DNA of 56,997 nt from assembly GCF_937924975.1 (NCBI RefSeq), contig NZ_CALEYG010000048.1, positions 1 to 56,997 on the forward strand. The letters run 5' to 3'. The translations under genes and the position numbers were made by a program. Below, piece after piece: positions 25,270 through 34,128 of the stretch. Source of the DNA: an uncultured Stomatobaculum sp. (GTDB lineage: Bacteria; Bacillota; Clostridia; Lachnospirales; Lachnospiraceae). Under the pieces are notes generated by a model. It was given only the letters and a program-made list of their open reading frames with translations. It was not told the DNA's origin and searched no databases. The first letter of the stretch is position 1. Each line of letters begins with the position of its first letter.

Positions 25270-26214
25270 TTGGACGCAAATAATATCAAATACATTGTCG
25301 CCATTGCAAAGCACGGCTCCATCAACCATGCCGCAAAAGCAATGTTCATCTCTCAGCCCCAGCTGAGTCATATTCTGAAGATTACCGAAGAGGAGTGCGG
25401 CCTCACGCTGTTCCAGCGCACAAGCCGCGGCACCCGGCTCACTCCCGAGGGCGAGGATTACCTGCACCACTGCGAGATTATCCTCGCGGAGATGACAAAG
25501 CTGAACCGCTATGTGGCACAGGCGGCCTCCGCCCAGTCGAGACTCAAAGTCAGCATGACACGCTTCTCTCATATCTCCGAGTGCTTCAACGAGATCTGTC
25601 GCAGACATCAGGCCGACAGCTCCATCCACTACCATCTCTATGAGGCCTCCGCCTCCAATGTTCTGAACGATGTCGTAGAGGGCAAGTCGGATATCGGCAT
25701 CCTCCACTTTTCGACCACCAACCAGGAGATGACCTTGCAGGGCTTTGCCGACAAGAAGCTGAGCCTCACACCGCTCGCCACCTTCCGCCCCTATGTGTGC
25801 CTCGCCGAGAACCACCCGGTGTTGCAGGGCAAGGTGCCCGCGGCGATCGATATCCGCGAGCTGAAAGACTACGGCTTTGTGCGCTACGCGGGACAGTACG
25901 AGGACTTCATCTATCACATCGCGAGCGACAGCGGTCTCATCGACTTGAACGAATCGCAAAAAATCATCTATGTCTGCGATCGCCAGGAGCAGATGCGCCT
26001 CATTCAGACCACGACTTTCTATACCATAGGCATTGCCGCTTTCTCCGACCAGAGCAAACTCTACCAGGTGATTTCTGTCCCGATTCTGAAGAGTTCCGAG
26101 CACCTCTCCTTCGGCATTATCACCCGGAAGGATACCGTGCTCTCCCCGCTCGAACAGGAATTCAAGGAGGAGGTCATCCGAAAATACCGCACACTTTCGG
26201 AAACCGAGAGTTAA
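25270..26214 (+). CDS. LysR family transcriptional regulator
   Basis: It starts with TTG (GGGAGG five bases upstream); 314 residues. The N-terminal winged helix reads MDANNIKYIVAIAKHGSINHAAKAMFISQPQLSHILKITEEECGLTLFQRTSRGTRLTPEG, followed by a periplasmic-binding-like effector domain. It is transcribed away from the AGCS-glsA operon, with about 200 bases between the starts, so control of that operon is likely. A TGTATAAT extended -10 sits about 30 bases upstream of the start. Confidence 0.92.
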   Translation: MDANNIKYIVAIAKHGSINHAAKAMFISQPQLSHILKITEEECGLTLFQRTSRGTRLTPEGEDYLHHCEIILAEMTKLNRYVAQAASAQSRLKVSMTRFSHISECFNEICRRHQADSSIHYHLYEASASNVLNDVVEGKSDIGILHFSTTNQEMTLQGFADKKLSLTPLATFRPYVCLAENHPVLQGKVPAAIDIRELKDYGFVRYAGQYEDFIYHIASDSGLIDLNESQKIIYVCDRQEQMRLIQTTTFYTIGIAAFSDQSKLYQVISVPILKSSEHLSFGIITRKDTVLSPLEQEFKEEVIRKYRTLSETES

Positions 26215-26293
26215 ATTCAGACTACGTTTTGCCGCGGCTCCGTTTGTTTAGTGCAAACTCATAATATTTTGCCTCGTTCACTGACAAGTTTCC

Positions 26294-26322
26294 TTGTTCT
26301 AACTGTTCTCGCGTGTTATACT
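26294..26322 (+). promoter_or_regulatory. Promoter of the DtxR-type regulator gene
   Basis: TTGTTC (26294-26299), a 17-base spacer and TATACT (26317-26322) lie about 80 bases upstream of the ATG at 26400. Confidence 0.65.
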
Positions 26323-26399
26323 CGCAAAAACATAATTGTTTCATAAAAGAAAAGAACAGACAACGTAGCGCAAATTCGCCGCGAGAAAGGACTTTTGTC

Positions 26400-26765
26400 A
26401 TGCAGATTCATGAATCCGCCGAGGACTACCTCGAAAAAATTCTGATGCTCCGCGAGGAGAACGGACATGTGCGCTCCGTCGAAATCGCAAATGCCATGGG
26501 ATACTCGAAACCGAGTATCAGCATCGCGATGAAGCACCTCCGCGAAAACGGTCTGGTGCGCATGGATGCCGAAAACTTCATCTATCTCACCGAAGAGGGC
26601 GAGGCGATTGCAAGCCGCATCTATGACCGCCACCAGACACTGACACAGCTCTTTGTAAAACTCGGTGTTCCCTCCGACATTGCCGAGCGGGATGCCTGCA
26701 AGGTAGAACACGACTTGAGCCCCGAATCTTTTGCTGCCCTGAAGGAATGTAGCAGACGACTTTAA
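26400..26765 (+). CDS. DtxR/MntR-type metal-dependent transcriptional regulator
   Basis: The start at 26400 (MQIHESAEDYLEKIL) follows AAGGA; 121 residues. It begins with the DtxR N-terminus ESAEDYLEKILML, then a winged helix (VRSVEIANAMGYSKPSISIAMKHLRENGLV) and the start of the metal-binding dimer domain (RHQTLTQLF, ACKVEHDLSPESF). It lacks the SH3-like third domain and the length is that of short MntR-type members. It likely senses Mn2+ or Fe2+. Its target is unknown; the antiporter gene downstream is separated by a terminator. Confidence 0.88.
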   Translation: MQIHESAEDYLEKILMLREENGHVRSVEIANAMGYSKPSISIAMKHLRENGLVRMDAENFIYLTEEGEAIASRIYDRHQTLTQLFVKLGVPSDIAERDACKVEHDLSPESFAALKECSRRL

Positions 26766-26780
26766 CCTATACCGACATGA

Positions 26781-26820
26781 GACGAGATTCGGCACTTTCC
26801 GGATCTCGTCCTTTTATATT
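26781..26820 (+). terminator. Terminator of the DtxR-type regulator gene
   Basis: GACGAGAT pairs with ATCTCGTC across a GC-containing loop and is followed by CTTTTATATT on the plus strand, 16 bases after the stop. Confidence 0.7.
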
Positions 26821-26840
26821 GTACCGCAATAGCAAAGTCC

Positions 26841-26882
26841 AAAAAGCCGATACCCTTGCACCGAAAAGGGTTTGCCTTTTTT
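26841..26882 (+). terminator. Second hairpin with T-run upstream of the antiporter gene
   Basis: An ACCCTT/AAGGGT stem, flanked by AAAAAGC and GC-CTTTTTT that can extend the pairing, is followed by TTTTTT. It lies 60 bases before the NhaD-type gene and could be a back-up terminator or an attenuator; the sequence does not decide between them. Confidence 0.45.
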
Positions 26883-26944
26883 ATGATTTCGTTTTAGCAT
26901 ACGCATTGAATGTTAAAAAAACAGATTAAAGAGGGGTTTTGTGT

Positions 26945-28297
26945 ATGAGTACTTCGATTCCACTGTGGCTGTGCGTCCCGTTCGCGGGACTGTTGCTCAG
27001 CATTGCGATTGTGCCGCTTGTCGCCGGCGAGTGGTGGGAAAAGCACCGCGTCCACGCGGTCATCTTCTGGTCCCTCCTCTTCATTGTCCCGTTTACGGCG
27101 ATGTACGGTCCGCTGAAAGCTTCCGAGACTGTGCTGGAGACCGTCTTTAACGACTACCTCTCCTTCATTGTGATGCTCTTCGGCCTCTTCTGCGTGGCCG
27201 GTAATATTACCTTTGAGGGCGATCTCGCCGGTTCTCCGCTCGTCAACACGCTGTTCCTGCTGATCGGAACCTTCCTGTCGAGCCTGATCGGCACCACAGG
27301 CTCTTCGATGTTAATGCTCCGCCCGATGATCAAGATTAACGCCTGGAGACGCCGGAAACAGCATATCATGATCTTTTTCATCTTCCTGATTTCGAACATG
27401 GGCGGCAGCCTGACGCCGCTCGGCGATCCGCCGCTCCTCATGGGCTTTATGCGCGGTGTCCCCTTCCTCTGGAGCCTGCATCTGCTCCCGATACTCGTCT
27501 TCAACCTGGTGATTCTGCTCACTGTCTTCTGGCAGCTTGACAAACACTATTACCTGAAGGATGTGAAGCTCGGCTACCGCCCGGACATCTCGAAGCCCGG
27601 CACGGAACTCTCACTCCGCGGTGCCCACAACATTCTCTTCCTGCTGATGATCATTGTCGCAGTGGTGCTCGGCGGCACACTGCCCGGCAATCCGATGTTC
27701 CGGACCGCAGAGGGAACCGTCCGCGGCATTCACATTCTCGGCGAGGTAGTGCTCGGTTTCCCGACCATGATTGAGATTGTGCTGATTCTCGCGGCAGCCT
27801 TCCTTTCCTTCAAGACCACCCCCGAGGAGATTCGCCGCACGAACCACTTTACCTGGGGCGCTATCCAGGAGGTCGCCGAGCTCTTTATCGGCATCTTCGT
27901 CACGATGCAGCCCGCGCTCATCATCCTCAAGGAAATGGGCCCGAAGCTCGGCATCACCGAACCCTTCCAGATGTTCTGGGCGACCGGCCTGCTCTCAAGC
28001 TTCCTCGACAACACGCCGACTTACCTGGTCTTCCTGACCACAGCGGGCACACTCGGCATGACGAGCGGCCTCACGACGACCGTCGGCACGATTCCGGTCA
28101 TTTTCCTGAAGGCCATCTCCTGCGGCGCTGTCTTCATGGGGGCAAACAGCTACATCGGCAACGCGCCGAACTTCATGGTCAAAGCGATTTCGGACGAAAA
28201 CGGTATTCACATGCCCTCATTCTTCGGCTACATCGGCTGGGCACTCGCGTTCCTGGTGCCGGTCTTCGTGATTGACACCCTGGTGTTTTTCTTATAA
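26945..28297 (+). CDS. NhaD/ArsB-superfamily sodium:proton antiporter
   Basis: The ATG at 26945 is chosen because GAGGGG is eight bases upstream. About 450 residues with eleven to twelve hydrophobic segments and the ion-transporter superfamily signatures LIGTTGSSMLMLRPMIK, SNMGGSLTPLGDPPLLMGF and SSFLDNTPTYLVF, characteristic of NhaD-type antiporters. It probably exchanges Na+ (or Li+) for protons at the inner membrane. It is in an operon with the next gene (11 bases apart). Confidence 0.85.
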   Translation: MSTSIPLWLCVPFAGLLLSIAIVPLVAGEWWEKHRVHAVIFWSLLFIVPFTAMYGPLKASETVLETVFNDYLSFIVMLFGLFCVAGNITFEGDLAGSPLVNTLFLLIGTFLSSLIGTTGSSMLMLRPMIKINAWRRRKQHIMIFFIFLISNMGGSLTPLGDPPLLMGFMRGVPFLWSLHLLPILVFNLVILLTVFWQLDKHYYLKDVKLGYRPDISKPGTELSLRGAHNILFLLMIIVAVVLGGTLPGNPMFRTAEGTVRGIHILGEVVLGFPTMIEIVLILAAAFLSFKTTPEEIRRTNHFTWGAIQEVAELFIGIFVTMQPALIILKEMGPKLGITEPFQMFWATGLLSSFLDNTPTYLVFLTTAGTLGMTSGLTTTVGTIPVIFLKAISCGAVFMGANSYIGNAPNFMVKAISDENGIHMPSFFGYIGWALAFLVPVFVIDTLVFFL

Positions 28298-28308
28298 GGA
28301 GGTAGCGC

Positions 28309-29400
28309 ATGGAACAGTTGACAACACGCTGCCGCACACTGGCAGAAAAAATTTATACGCTCGACGAAAATGTCTACAAGACACTCGGTTCTTCCCTCGG
28401 CCGCACGCTGATCGGAAGCCGCGAAAAAGTGCTCTCGGTGCTCGAGCACGAGCTCTCGCTCCGCCCGCAGGGACAGCTGATTCTTTCCGATATGGCACTG
28501 ATCGGAAACATGGCGCGCACCCTGCCCGAAGGCGCCGCCAGAAAGCAGCTTCTCACCGAGTACAACGACATTATTGTGGCGCTCAAGGCGCTCGAAGAGG
28601 AAATCGCGAAGGGTGATATTTCCGATCAGAAGCGCGTCTTCTTAAATCCGTTCGCGACCGGCGCAAAGCCCTTCTCGAAGGACGACCACCTTGTGATCTG
28701 CATCGGCCGCTCCTACGGCAGCGGCGGAACGGAGATCGGCTTCCAGCTCGCGGACGATCTGCACATCAACTACTACGACGCGACCATCTTCAAGGATGTG
28801 CTGGAGCGCCTGCAGGCCAAGCGCGAGGCAACCGAGAAACACGATATCGTCGAGACTCTGCACGAGATGCGCCACGCGCACGGCTTAAAGCTCTTCACAG
28901 CAAACTTTAACCGCTTCCACGGCCTGCCGACCGCCGATGCGCTCTTCTTCAACCAGAGCCAGTACATCGAAGAGCTCGCGCGGAAAGAGGACTTTGTCGT
29001 CATGGGGCGCTCGGCCGATGTGATTCTGAAAAACGCCGGCATCCCTCACATCTCGATTTTCATCACGGCGCCGTTTGAGAGCCGCGTGAAGCGCTTAATG
29101 GAAATGCACGAGCTGAGCTTCAAGGAAGCCGCAAAACTCGTGAAGCGCGAGGACAAGGCACACGAACATTTCTACCACCGCTACACCGGCTTTAAGTGGG
29201 GCTCCGCCGTCCACTACGACCTCTGCATCAACTCGGCGAGTTACGGTATCCACGAGTCCGAGGAACTCATTATCCGCGTGATTAAGGCGCGACTCCGCGA
29301 GGACTTGCAGGCACTCGCAACGCGCCACCAGGAGTTCGTCGAGAAAGCCGACGCCGAGCTGCTCGCAAGACGGACGAAACAGGCGACAGACAGTATCTGA
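28309..29400 (+). CDS. Cytidylate-kinase-like family protein with N-terminal helical domain
   Basis: AGGAGG precedes the ATG; 363 residues. Residues 1-125 form a helical region of unknown role. From about residue 130 there is a nucleotide-kinase fold with the P-loop ICIGRSYGSGGTEIG, then HGLPTADALFFNQSQYIEELARKEDFVVMGRSADVIL and a C-terminal basic helix. The family (cytidylate kinase-like 2) lacks proven substrates. The coupling to an antiporter gene is curious, and no function in ion balance is known to me. Confidence 0.75.
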   Translation: MEQLTTRCRTLAEKIYTLDENVYKTLGSSLGRTLIGSREKVLSVLEHELSLRPQGQLILSDMALIGNMARTLPEGAARKQLLTEYNDIIVALKALEEEIAKGDISDQKRVFLNPFATGAKPFSKDDHLVICIGRSYGSGGTEIGFQLADDLHINYYDATIFKDVLERLQAKREATEKHDIVETLHEMRHAHGLKLFTANFNRFHGLPTADALFFNQSQYIEELARKEDFVVMGRSADVILKNAGIPHISIFITAPFESRVKRLMEMHELSFKEAAKLVKREDKAHEHFYHRYTGFKWGSAVHYDLCINSASYGIHESEELIIRVIKARLREDLQALATRHQEFVEKADAELLARRTKQATDSI

Positions 29401-29435
29401 AACAACACTTTGTTTTCGCCTATCGGATTTCATAC

Positions 29436-29473
29436 AAAAGTCCCGGGAGCGAAATCGCTCCCGGGACTTTTTT
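29436..29473. terminator. Bidirectional terminator between kinase-like and SNF2 genes
   Basis: AAAAGTCCCGGGAGCGA pairs perfectly with its complement around a 3-4 base loop; both strands end in T-runs. It serves the two convergent genes. Confidence 0.9.
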
Positions 29474-29484
29474 CGTGTCTGAAT

Positions 29485-31680
29485 TCATGATTCCGCTTCG
29501 ACTGTTTCAACTTTCGCTTCCTCACTCGGCACCGTCGCCTCGCTTCCCCGCTTGGCCTCGATGCGCCGAATCTCTTCCTCCATCAACCTGCCGAGAGTCT
29601 TGGTATCGAGCTCAAACTCCTCTGCAGCCGATGACTTATCCGCAAAGGCATCGAACACCGCCTGCTTTTCCGCGAGCAATTCCATAATGCGCTCATCAAT
29701 GCTGTCCTCGCAGAGAAGACGGTACACGAGTACGTTCCTCGCCTGTCCCATGCGGTAGGCTCTCGCGATTGCCTGACTCTCGAGCGAAGGCTTAAGCTGC
29801 GGCTCGCAGAGTATCACCACGCTCGCCGTCTGAATATTGAGTCCCGTGCCGCCCGCCACAATCTGTGCCGCGAGCACCTGTCCGGGGGCCGCCGCTTCAA
29901 AGGCATCCAGCACCTCCTGCCGCCTTGCGGGCGTCATGGCGCCGGTAATCGGCTCCATGACGCGCTCCCTAAGTAACGCCCTCACCTTCTCTATGGTGTC
30001 GAGGTAAAACGAGAAAATGAGTACTTTACGTCCCTCCGAAGCCGCCTCCTCTGTGATTTCCAAGAGGCGCTGCGCCTTTGAAGACTGCGACATATCCCCG
30101 ACTGTCCAGGAAACCCGTCGCGCCGCGTGATAGCTTTCTCCGAGCACATCCGCCTCATACTGCGCCCGTTCCGCAGCCCCAAGCTGACACCAACTCTCCT
30201 GCTCTTCCAGTTCCGGAAGCTCCGTGAGCACCTGCTCGCGCTTCCGTCGGTAATAGACCGGCGCCACCAATTCGCGAAAACGGGGCGCGGAGGCCAGCAT
30301 CTTCATGCCCCCGATTTCTGCCGCAAGTTCCGGGCACAGCACAGCGATGAGCTCCACCATTTCATCCACCCGGTTTTCAAGCGCCGTGCCCGTCATAAAG
30401 AGCAGACGCTCCGCGCGAAGCGCCAAGTTCCGCACATGCACCGTGCGCCGTGCCCCCGGATTCTTAATGTAATGCGCCTCGTCCACCGTGAGCAGGGAAA
30501 AGCCAAAGTCCTCCGGGAGCTCCCAGTGTTGTACGGTCTCATAGCTCGTGACCGCAACACCGCCTGCCGTAATCCAGTCTTCCAGCGCCGCCTGCCTCAA
30601 AGGACCGTGCACCTTGATTGCCTTTAAGTCACTGAACTTTGTGATTTCCCGGCACCAGTTGACCAGAACACTCGCCGGGCAGACCACAACAAAGTGCGTG
30701 GCCCCCGTATTGCGGATTGTGACCATGGCGGCAATGGCCTGCACAGTCTTGCCGAGGCCCATCTCGTCGCCGAGCAGCACCTTGCCCTGATGCAGGATGT
30801 ACTTAACCCCCCACGCCTGATAGCGGCGAAGTTCACAGAAGAGGCCCTCCGGCAAGAGCTTCTCTGCCTCCACCTCGCGCGCCAACTCTTCCGGCAAGCC
30901 GTAGACCGCATCGCCGTTTCCGAGTAGACCAGGCACCAGCTTTTCGAGGAGATTGCTGTATACAATGGGCTGCGTTCGGAAAGAGTCCCAAGCCGTTTCC
31001 GCGCTCGAAGCCTCCAGTTCCCGCCGCGCTTCACCGAGCCTTGTGAGCTCTGTCCCGTACGCCCCTTTTGCTAGTTCCTCGAGATATACATAAGCCTCGC
31101 TCGCGGCATCCTTCTCCGCTCTTCCCGTGATGAGCCAACGGAAAAAGCCCTTGCCGCGGGACAGCTCTTTCATCGCCTTTCCGATTCCCGCAGCGTAGCG
31201 CTCCGAGAGCGCCTGCGCATCCCGGCTGAGCCCCTCTGCCGCACGGTAGCGATACAGCGCCAGTACAATGTTGCTCGTCTCTTCCGTGCGCCTATCCGCG
31301 CTCAGCCGAAGCTTAATTCCGGGTCTAAGCTGCCTCACAGTCTCCGCCACCGCATCTTTAATGAGCGTCGCGCCGTCCTCGCTGATGCCGCTCAAGGCAG
31401 CAAGCTGCCGCTCCGAAGCCAGCATCAAATCTTCGTAATTCGCATACCCGCTCTCCCGAAGCAAACGCACGCAGAGACCTCGCCGCGCCCGGTTCAGCTC
31501 CTCGACCGGGATATCCCTGAGCGTCTTCATGGTCTCCGTGACCACAAAGGCATCCGCAGCCGCCTCTACCACCGCACGACAATGCTCCGCCTTTTCGGAA
31601 AGCATGCCGCGCTCTGTTTCCCACTGCTCGTGCTTTTGCAGTAACTCCCTCGCTTCCGCAAACGAAAATGTGCGTTTCAT
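29485..31680 (-). CDS. SNF2-family DEAD/DEAH-box helicase
   Basis: 731 residues. Residues 1-270 are helical and hold an HhH-like stretch (LAALSGISEDGATLI). The SNF2 motor follows: LLGDEMGLGKTVQAIAAM (Walker A), LLTVDEAHYIKNP (DEAH), LLFMTGTALENR (III) and the RecA-2 part with GGTGLNIQTASVVILCEP and AIARAYRMGQ (VI). Such proteins remodel protein-DNA complexes. It stands alone and no nuclease or methylase is coupled to it. An extended -10 (TGGTATACT) lies upstream at about 31725-31735 on the minus strand. Confidence 0.88.
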   Translation of the reverse strand: MKRTFSFAEARELLQKHEQWETERGMLSEKAEHCRAVVEAAADAFVVTETMKTLRDIPVEELNRARRGLCVRLLRESGYANYEDLMLASERQLAALSGISEDGATLIKDAVAETVRQLRPGIKLRLSADRRTEETSNIVLALYRYRAAEGLSRDAQALSERYAAGIGKAMKELSRGKGFFRWLITGRAEKDAASEAYVYLEELAKGAYGTELTRLGEARRELEASSAETAWDSFRTQPIVYSNLLEKLVPGLLGNGDAVYGLPEELAREVEAEKLLPEGLFCELRRYQAWGVKYILHQGKVLLGDEMGLGKTVQAIAAMVTIRNTGATHFVVVCPASVLVNWCREITKFSDLKAIKVHGPLRQAALEDWITAGGVAVTSYETVQHWELPEDFGFSLLTVDEAHYIKNPGARRTVHVRNLALRAERLLFMTGTALENRVDEMVELIAVLCPELAAEIGGMKMLASAPRFRELVAPVYYRRKREQVLTELPELEEQESWCQLGAAERAQYEADVLGESYHAARRVSWTVGDMSQSSKAQRLLEITEEAASEGRKVLIFSFYLDTIEKVRALLRERVMEPITGAMTPARRQEVLDAFEAAAPGQVLAAQIVAGGTGLNIQTASVVILCEPQLKPSLESQAIARAYRMGQARNVLVYRLLCEDSIDERIMELLAEKQAVFDAFADKSSAAEEFELDTKTLGRLMEEEIRRIEAKRGSEATVPSEEAKVETVEAES

Positions 31681-32072
31681 TCCCCTGTGGACACTCCTCT
31701 GTTTTGATTTTGCCGATGTGCTTAGTATACCAGCCTAAGAAGCAAAGGTGCTCCTCTCTTTCAGTTATAGCTTTGTCCCAAGCTGACTGTTCTATTTTCT
31801 TCAGTTATATCTTTAAAACTTCTCTGTTTTTCAAAAAGATAAAGCTGTAACTGATTTTTTCTTGCCATGCAGATGGGAGATTTGCTATTTCCCTCGATGC
31901 GTTCTATTTTAGCTGCAACGACACCAAACACCGCAAGCCCGGCAACTTTCTCCTCACAGAAGGTCGAGCATACCATTTGCGACATCTTCTGTCTTGTCAG
32001 CCGAAATAGACCGTCCTATAATTGAATTAGTTCTATTTAACACAATGGAGCATCTTTCGAAAGGACAAAACA
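31681..32072. other. AT-rich gap between divergent genes, with one doubtful small ORF
   Basis: This holds the promoters of the SNF2 and methyltransferase genes. A 74-codon minus-strand frame (31761-31985) reads protein-like in its middle part (GLAVFGVVAAKIERIEG, MARKNQLQLYLFEKQ) but has no good ribosome binding site and matches no family I know. It may be a remnant. I do not call it a gene. Confidence 0.35.
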
Positions 32073-32696
32073 ATGGGCTTATTCAAACGCTTTATCGGGC
32101 AAACCCGAAAACCGGAGGGCTTTTTCGGGAAGCTCATGTTAAATGCCATGAATCAGGGACACGCAGCCCTCTCCGACTGGGGACTCTCACATATCGAGGG
32201 TCTGTCTCCGCTTGTCATTGCGGAACTGGGCTGCGGCGGCGGGCGCAATGTGCGGGAACTGCTGCGCCGCCATCCGATGGCAAAGCTCTACGCAGTCGAT
32301 TACTCCCCACTCGCCGTATGCCGCACCCGTGCCTATAATAAGCCCTCCATCGTAAAAGGGCGCTGCCGTGTTCTCAAAGCTTCGGTGCAGTCTCTGCCCC
32401 TCGCGGCTTCCCGCTTTGATTTAGCAACCGCCTTCGAGACCGTGTATTTCTGGCCGGATCCCGCGGCGTGCTTTGCTGAAGTGTACCGCATCTTAAAATG
32501 CGGCGGCAGCTTCCTCATCTGCAACGAGTCAGACGGGACGGATGCCGAAAGCCTTCGGTACGAGCGCATCATAGACGGCATGCACTGCTACACCGCCGAA
32601 GAACTGGAAACCATGCTCCGGACCGCGGGCTTCTCGGAGGTGCAGATATTCCGCCACAAAACCAAGCCCTGGCTCACGGTGCTCGCAAAAAAATAA
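32073..32696 (+). CDS. Class I SAM-dependent methyltransferase
   Basis: 207 residues with a Rossmann methyltransferase core: VIAELGCGGGRNVRELLRRHP (SAM-binding motif I), AVDYSPLAV, VQSLPLAASRFDLATAFETVYFW and CGGSFLICNE. AAAGGAC precedes the ATG. The substrate is unknown. It is followed after 42 bases by a second methyltransferase, so the two may act on related molecules. Confidence 0.88.
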   Translation: MGLFKRFIGQTRKPEGFFGKLMLNAMNQGHAALSDWGLSHIEGLSPLVIAELGCGGGRNVRELLRRHPMAKLYAVDYSPLAVCRTRAYNKPSIVKGRCRVLKASVQSLPLAASRFDLATAFETVYFWPDPAACFAEVYRILKCGGSFLICNESDGTDAESLRYERIIDGMHCYTAEELETMLRTAGFSEVQIFRHKTKPWLTVLAKK

Positions 32697-32738
32697 GGGA
32701 ACTTCAAAACGAATCCGCAAGAAAGGAAGGTCATCAAG

Positions 32739-33518
32739 ATGAAAGCCGATTATAAAAACTGGATGCCGCGGGGTCTTATTTACGGCAACGCGGGAATCAG
32801 CTCTGTTTTCCTTGCCGTGGGACTCCTCTGCCGCAAAAAGAAAGAAAGCCGCGCCCTGCGCCTGCTTTCTTCACTCAGCTTTGTCGGCGCGGGTGTGGGC
32901 TTCCTAAGTTCCGCCTACCTGCTGATGCTCTACCGCATCTTTTCCTACAACGGAAAACGCAAACTTGCGAAGCACATCATAGACGGAGTCGCCTCTCGGA
33001 TAAAGCTTCCCACAGGCGGCAAGGGACTGGACATAGGCTGCGGCAGCGGCGCGCTCACCATAGCCGCCGCCAAGCGAAATCCGGAGGCAAGCTTTGTCGG
33101 CGTGGACCGCTGGGGACAGGACTACGCTTCCTTTAGTCAAAAACTATGCGAAGATAACGCCCGCGCCGAAGGCGTCAAAAACGTACACTTTCTCCGCGCC
33201 GATGCGCGGGAGCTCCCCTTCCCGGACGAGAGCTTTGACCTTGTAACCAGCAATTATGTCTACCATAACATCCCGGGCGACCGTCAGGCCCTGCTCCGCG
33301 AGAGCCTCCGTGTCCTGAAAAAAGGCGGCCGCTTCGTGATTCACGACATCTTTTATCCCTCTGCCTACGGCGACATGCAGGCCTTTTTAAAGAGCCTGCA
33401 TGACGAGGGGTATGCGGAAGTACGCCTGATTCCCACCGCGGACGGTCTCTTTTTCAAAAAATGCGAGGCCAGATGGATGATGATTGCCGACTCCGCACTG
33501 CTCATGGGAATCAAATAA
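32739..33518 (+). CDS. Membrane-anchored class I SAM-dependent methyltransferase
   Basis: AGAAAGGAAGG precedes the ATG; 259 residues. Two hydrophobic stretches (about residues 14-30 and 42-68) come first, then the catalytic core GLDIGCGSGALTIAAAKRNP, FVGVDRWG, ARELPFPDESFDLVTSNYVYHNI and KKGGRFVIHD. The N-terminal helices suggest the enzyme sits at the membrane, perhaps acting on a lipid; that is inference. It is tandem to another methyltransferase with little similarity outside the core motifs. Confidence 0.85.
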   Translation: MKADYKNWMPRGLIYGNAGISSVFLAVGLLCRKKKESRALRLLSSLSFVGAGVGFLSSAYLLMLYRIFSYNGKRKLAKHIIDGVASRIKLPTGGKGLDIGCGSGALTIAAAKRNPEASFVGVDRWGQDYASFSQKLCEDNARAEGVKNVHFLRADARELPFPDESFDLVTSNYVYHNIPGDRQALLRESLRVLKKGGRFVIHDIFYPSAYGDMQAFLKSLHDEGYAEVRLIPTADGLFFKKCEARWMMIADSALLMGIK

Positions 33519-33577
33519 GCTTGACGCCATTCCACGCCTGCCCTATGCTGTCTCAAAACAGCAGGAGGTAAAGTAGT

Positions 33578-33967
33578 ATGCCGGGTATATCTTCCGGAAT
33601 CCGCGGTGACGGAAACCTACTGAATCTGCGGGAAATCCCCGTTGCCAACATTCGCCCCGAACTTACTATGTTTCTCATTCCGGGCGAAAACATCACCCAG
33701 GCCTTCCAGACCATACGCGATCAGGTGGTCTTCACCAACAAGCGGCTGATTGTCGCAAACGTGCAGGGCCTCACGGGCAAGAAGGTATCTTATACCTCCT
33801 ATCCCTACTCGAAGATTCAGTATTTCAGCGTGGAGACCGCAGGATTCCTCGACATCGACAGCGAACTGCTCCTCGCCTTTTCGAACGGCGCCCACCTGCA
33901 GCTCGACTTTACTTCGAACGTGGACATCAAGCGAATATGCGCGAACATCTCGCAGATGGTACTCTAA
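33578..33967 (+). CDS. PH domain-containing protein
   Basis: 129 residues preceded by CAGGAGG. The sequence ITQAFQTIRDQVVFTNKRLIVANVQGLTGKKVSYTSYPYSKIQYFSVETAG fits the bacterial PH-like domain (bPH), common in Firmicutes and of unclear role. It has no membrane segment or signal. Right after its stop the same frame encodes the tail of a RelB-type antitoxin. Confidence 0.85.
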   Translation: MPGISSGIRGDGNLLNLREIPVANIRPELTMFLIPGENITQAFQTIRDQVVFTNKRLIVANVQGLTGKKVSYTSYPYSKIQYFSVETAGFLDIDSELLLAFSNGAHLQLDFTSNVDIKRICANISQMVL

Positions 33968-34081
33968 TCTGGCGATCCCTTCTACAGCGCGGAGCACATC
34001 TCCGTGTTGGAACGCCGCATTGCCGATATGAAAGCGGGAAAGAATGTCCATGTGCATGAACTCATTACAGACGCAGAATAA
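33968..34081 (+). pseudogene. C-terminal remnant of a RelB/DinJ-type antitoxin gene
   Basis: Thirty-seven codons in frame after the PH-domain stop read SGDPFYSAEHISVLERRIAD and on through KAGKNVHVHELITDAE to TAA. This is the toxin-binding tail pattern of RelB/DinJ antitoxins; compare STDRFYSESNMRYLNGIAND and HFTEHALLEDKDS in the relB gene at 35287-35580. The ribbon-helix-helix N-terminus and a start codon are missing, and no toxin gene follows. Confidence 0.6.
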
Positions 34082-34083
34082 CG

Positions 34084-34128
34084 AAAAAAGCGTGCTGTCT
34101 CTCAATCGTTTGAGACAGCACGCTTTTT
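34084..34128. terminator. Bidirectional terminator
   Basis: AAAAAAGCGTGCTGTCTC pairs with its complement; both ends are T-runs on the respective strands. It separates the rightward PH/antitoxin remnant from the leftward GNAT gene. Confidence 0.88.

Noticed and set aside
25198..26103. A 301-codon open frame on the minus strand
   Set aside because: It is antisense to the LysR gene, which has the family motifs throughout.
31761..31985. A 74-codon minus-strand frame between SNF2 and methyltransferase genes
   Set aside because: The middle looks protein-like, but there is no ribosome binding site and no family I recognise; left as a possible remnant only.
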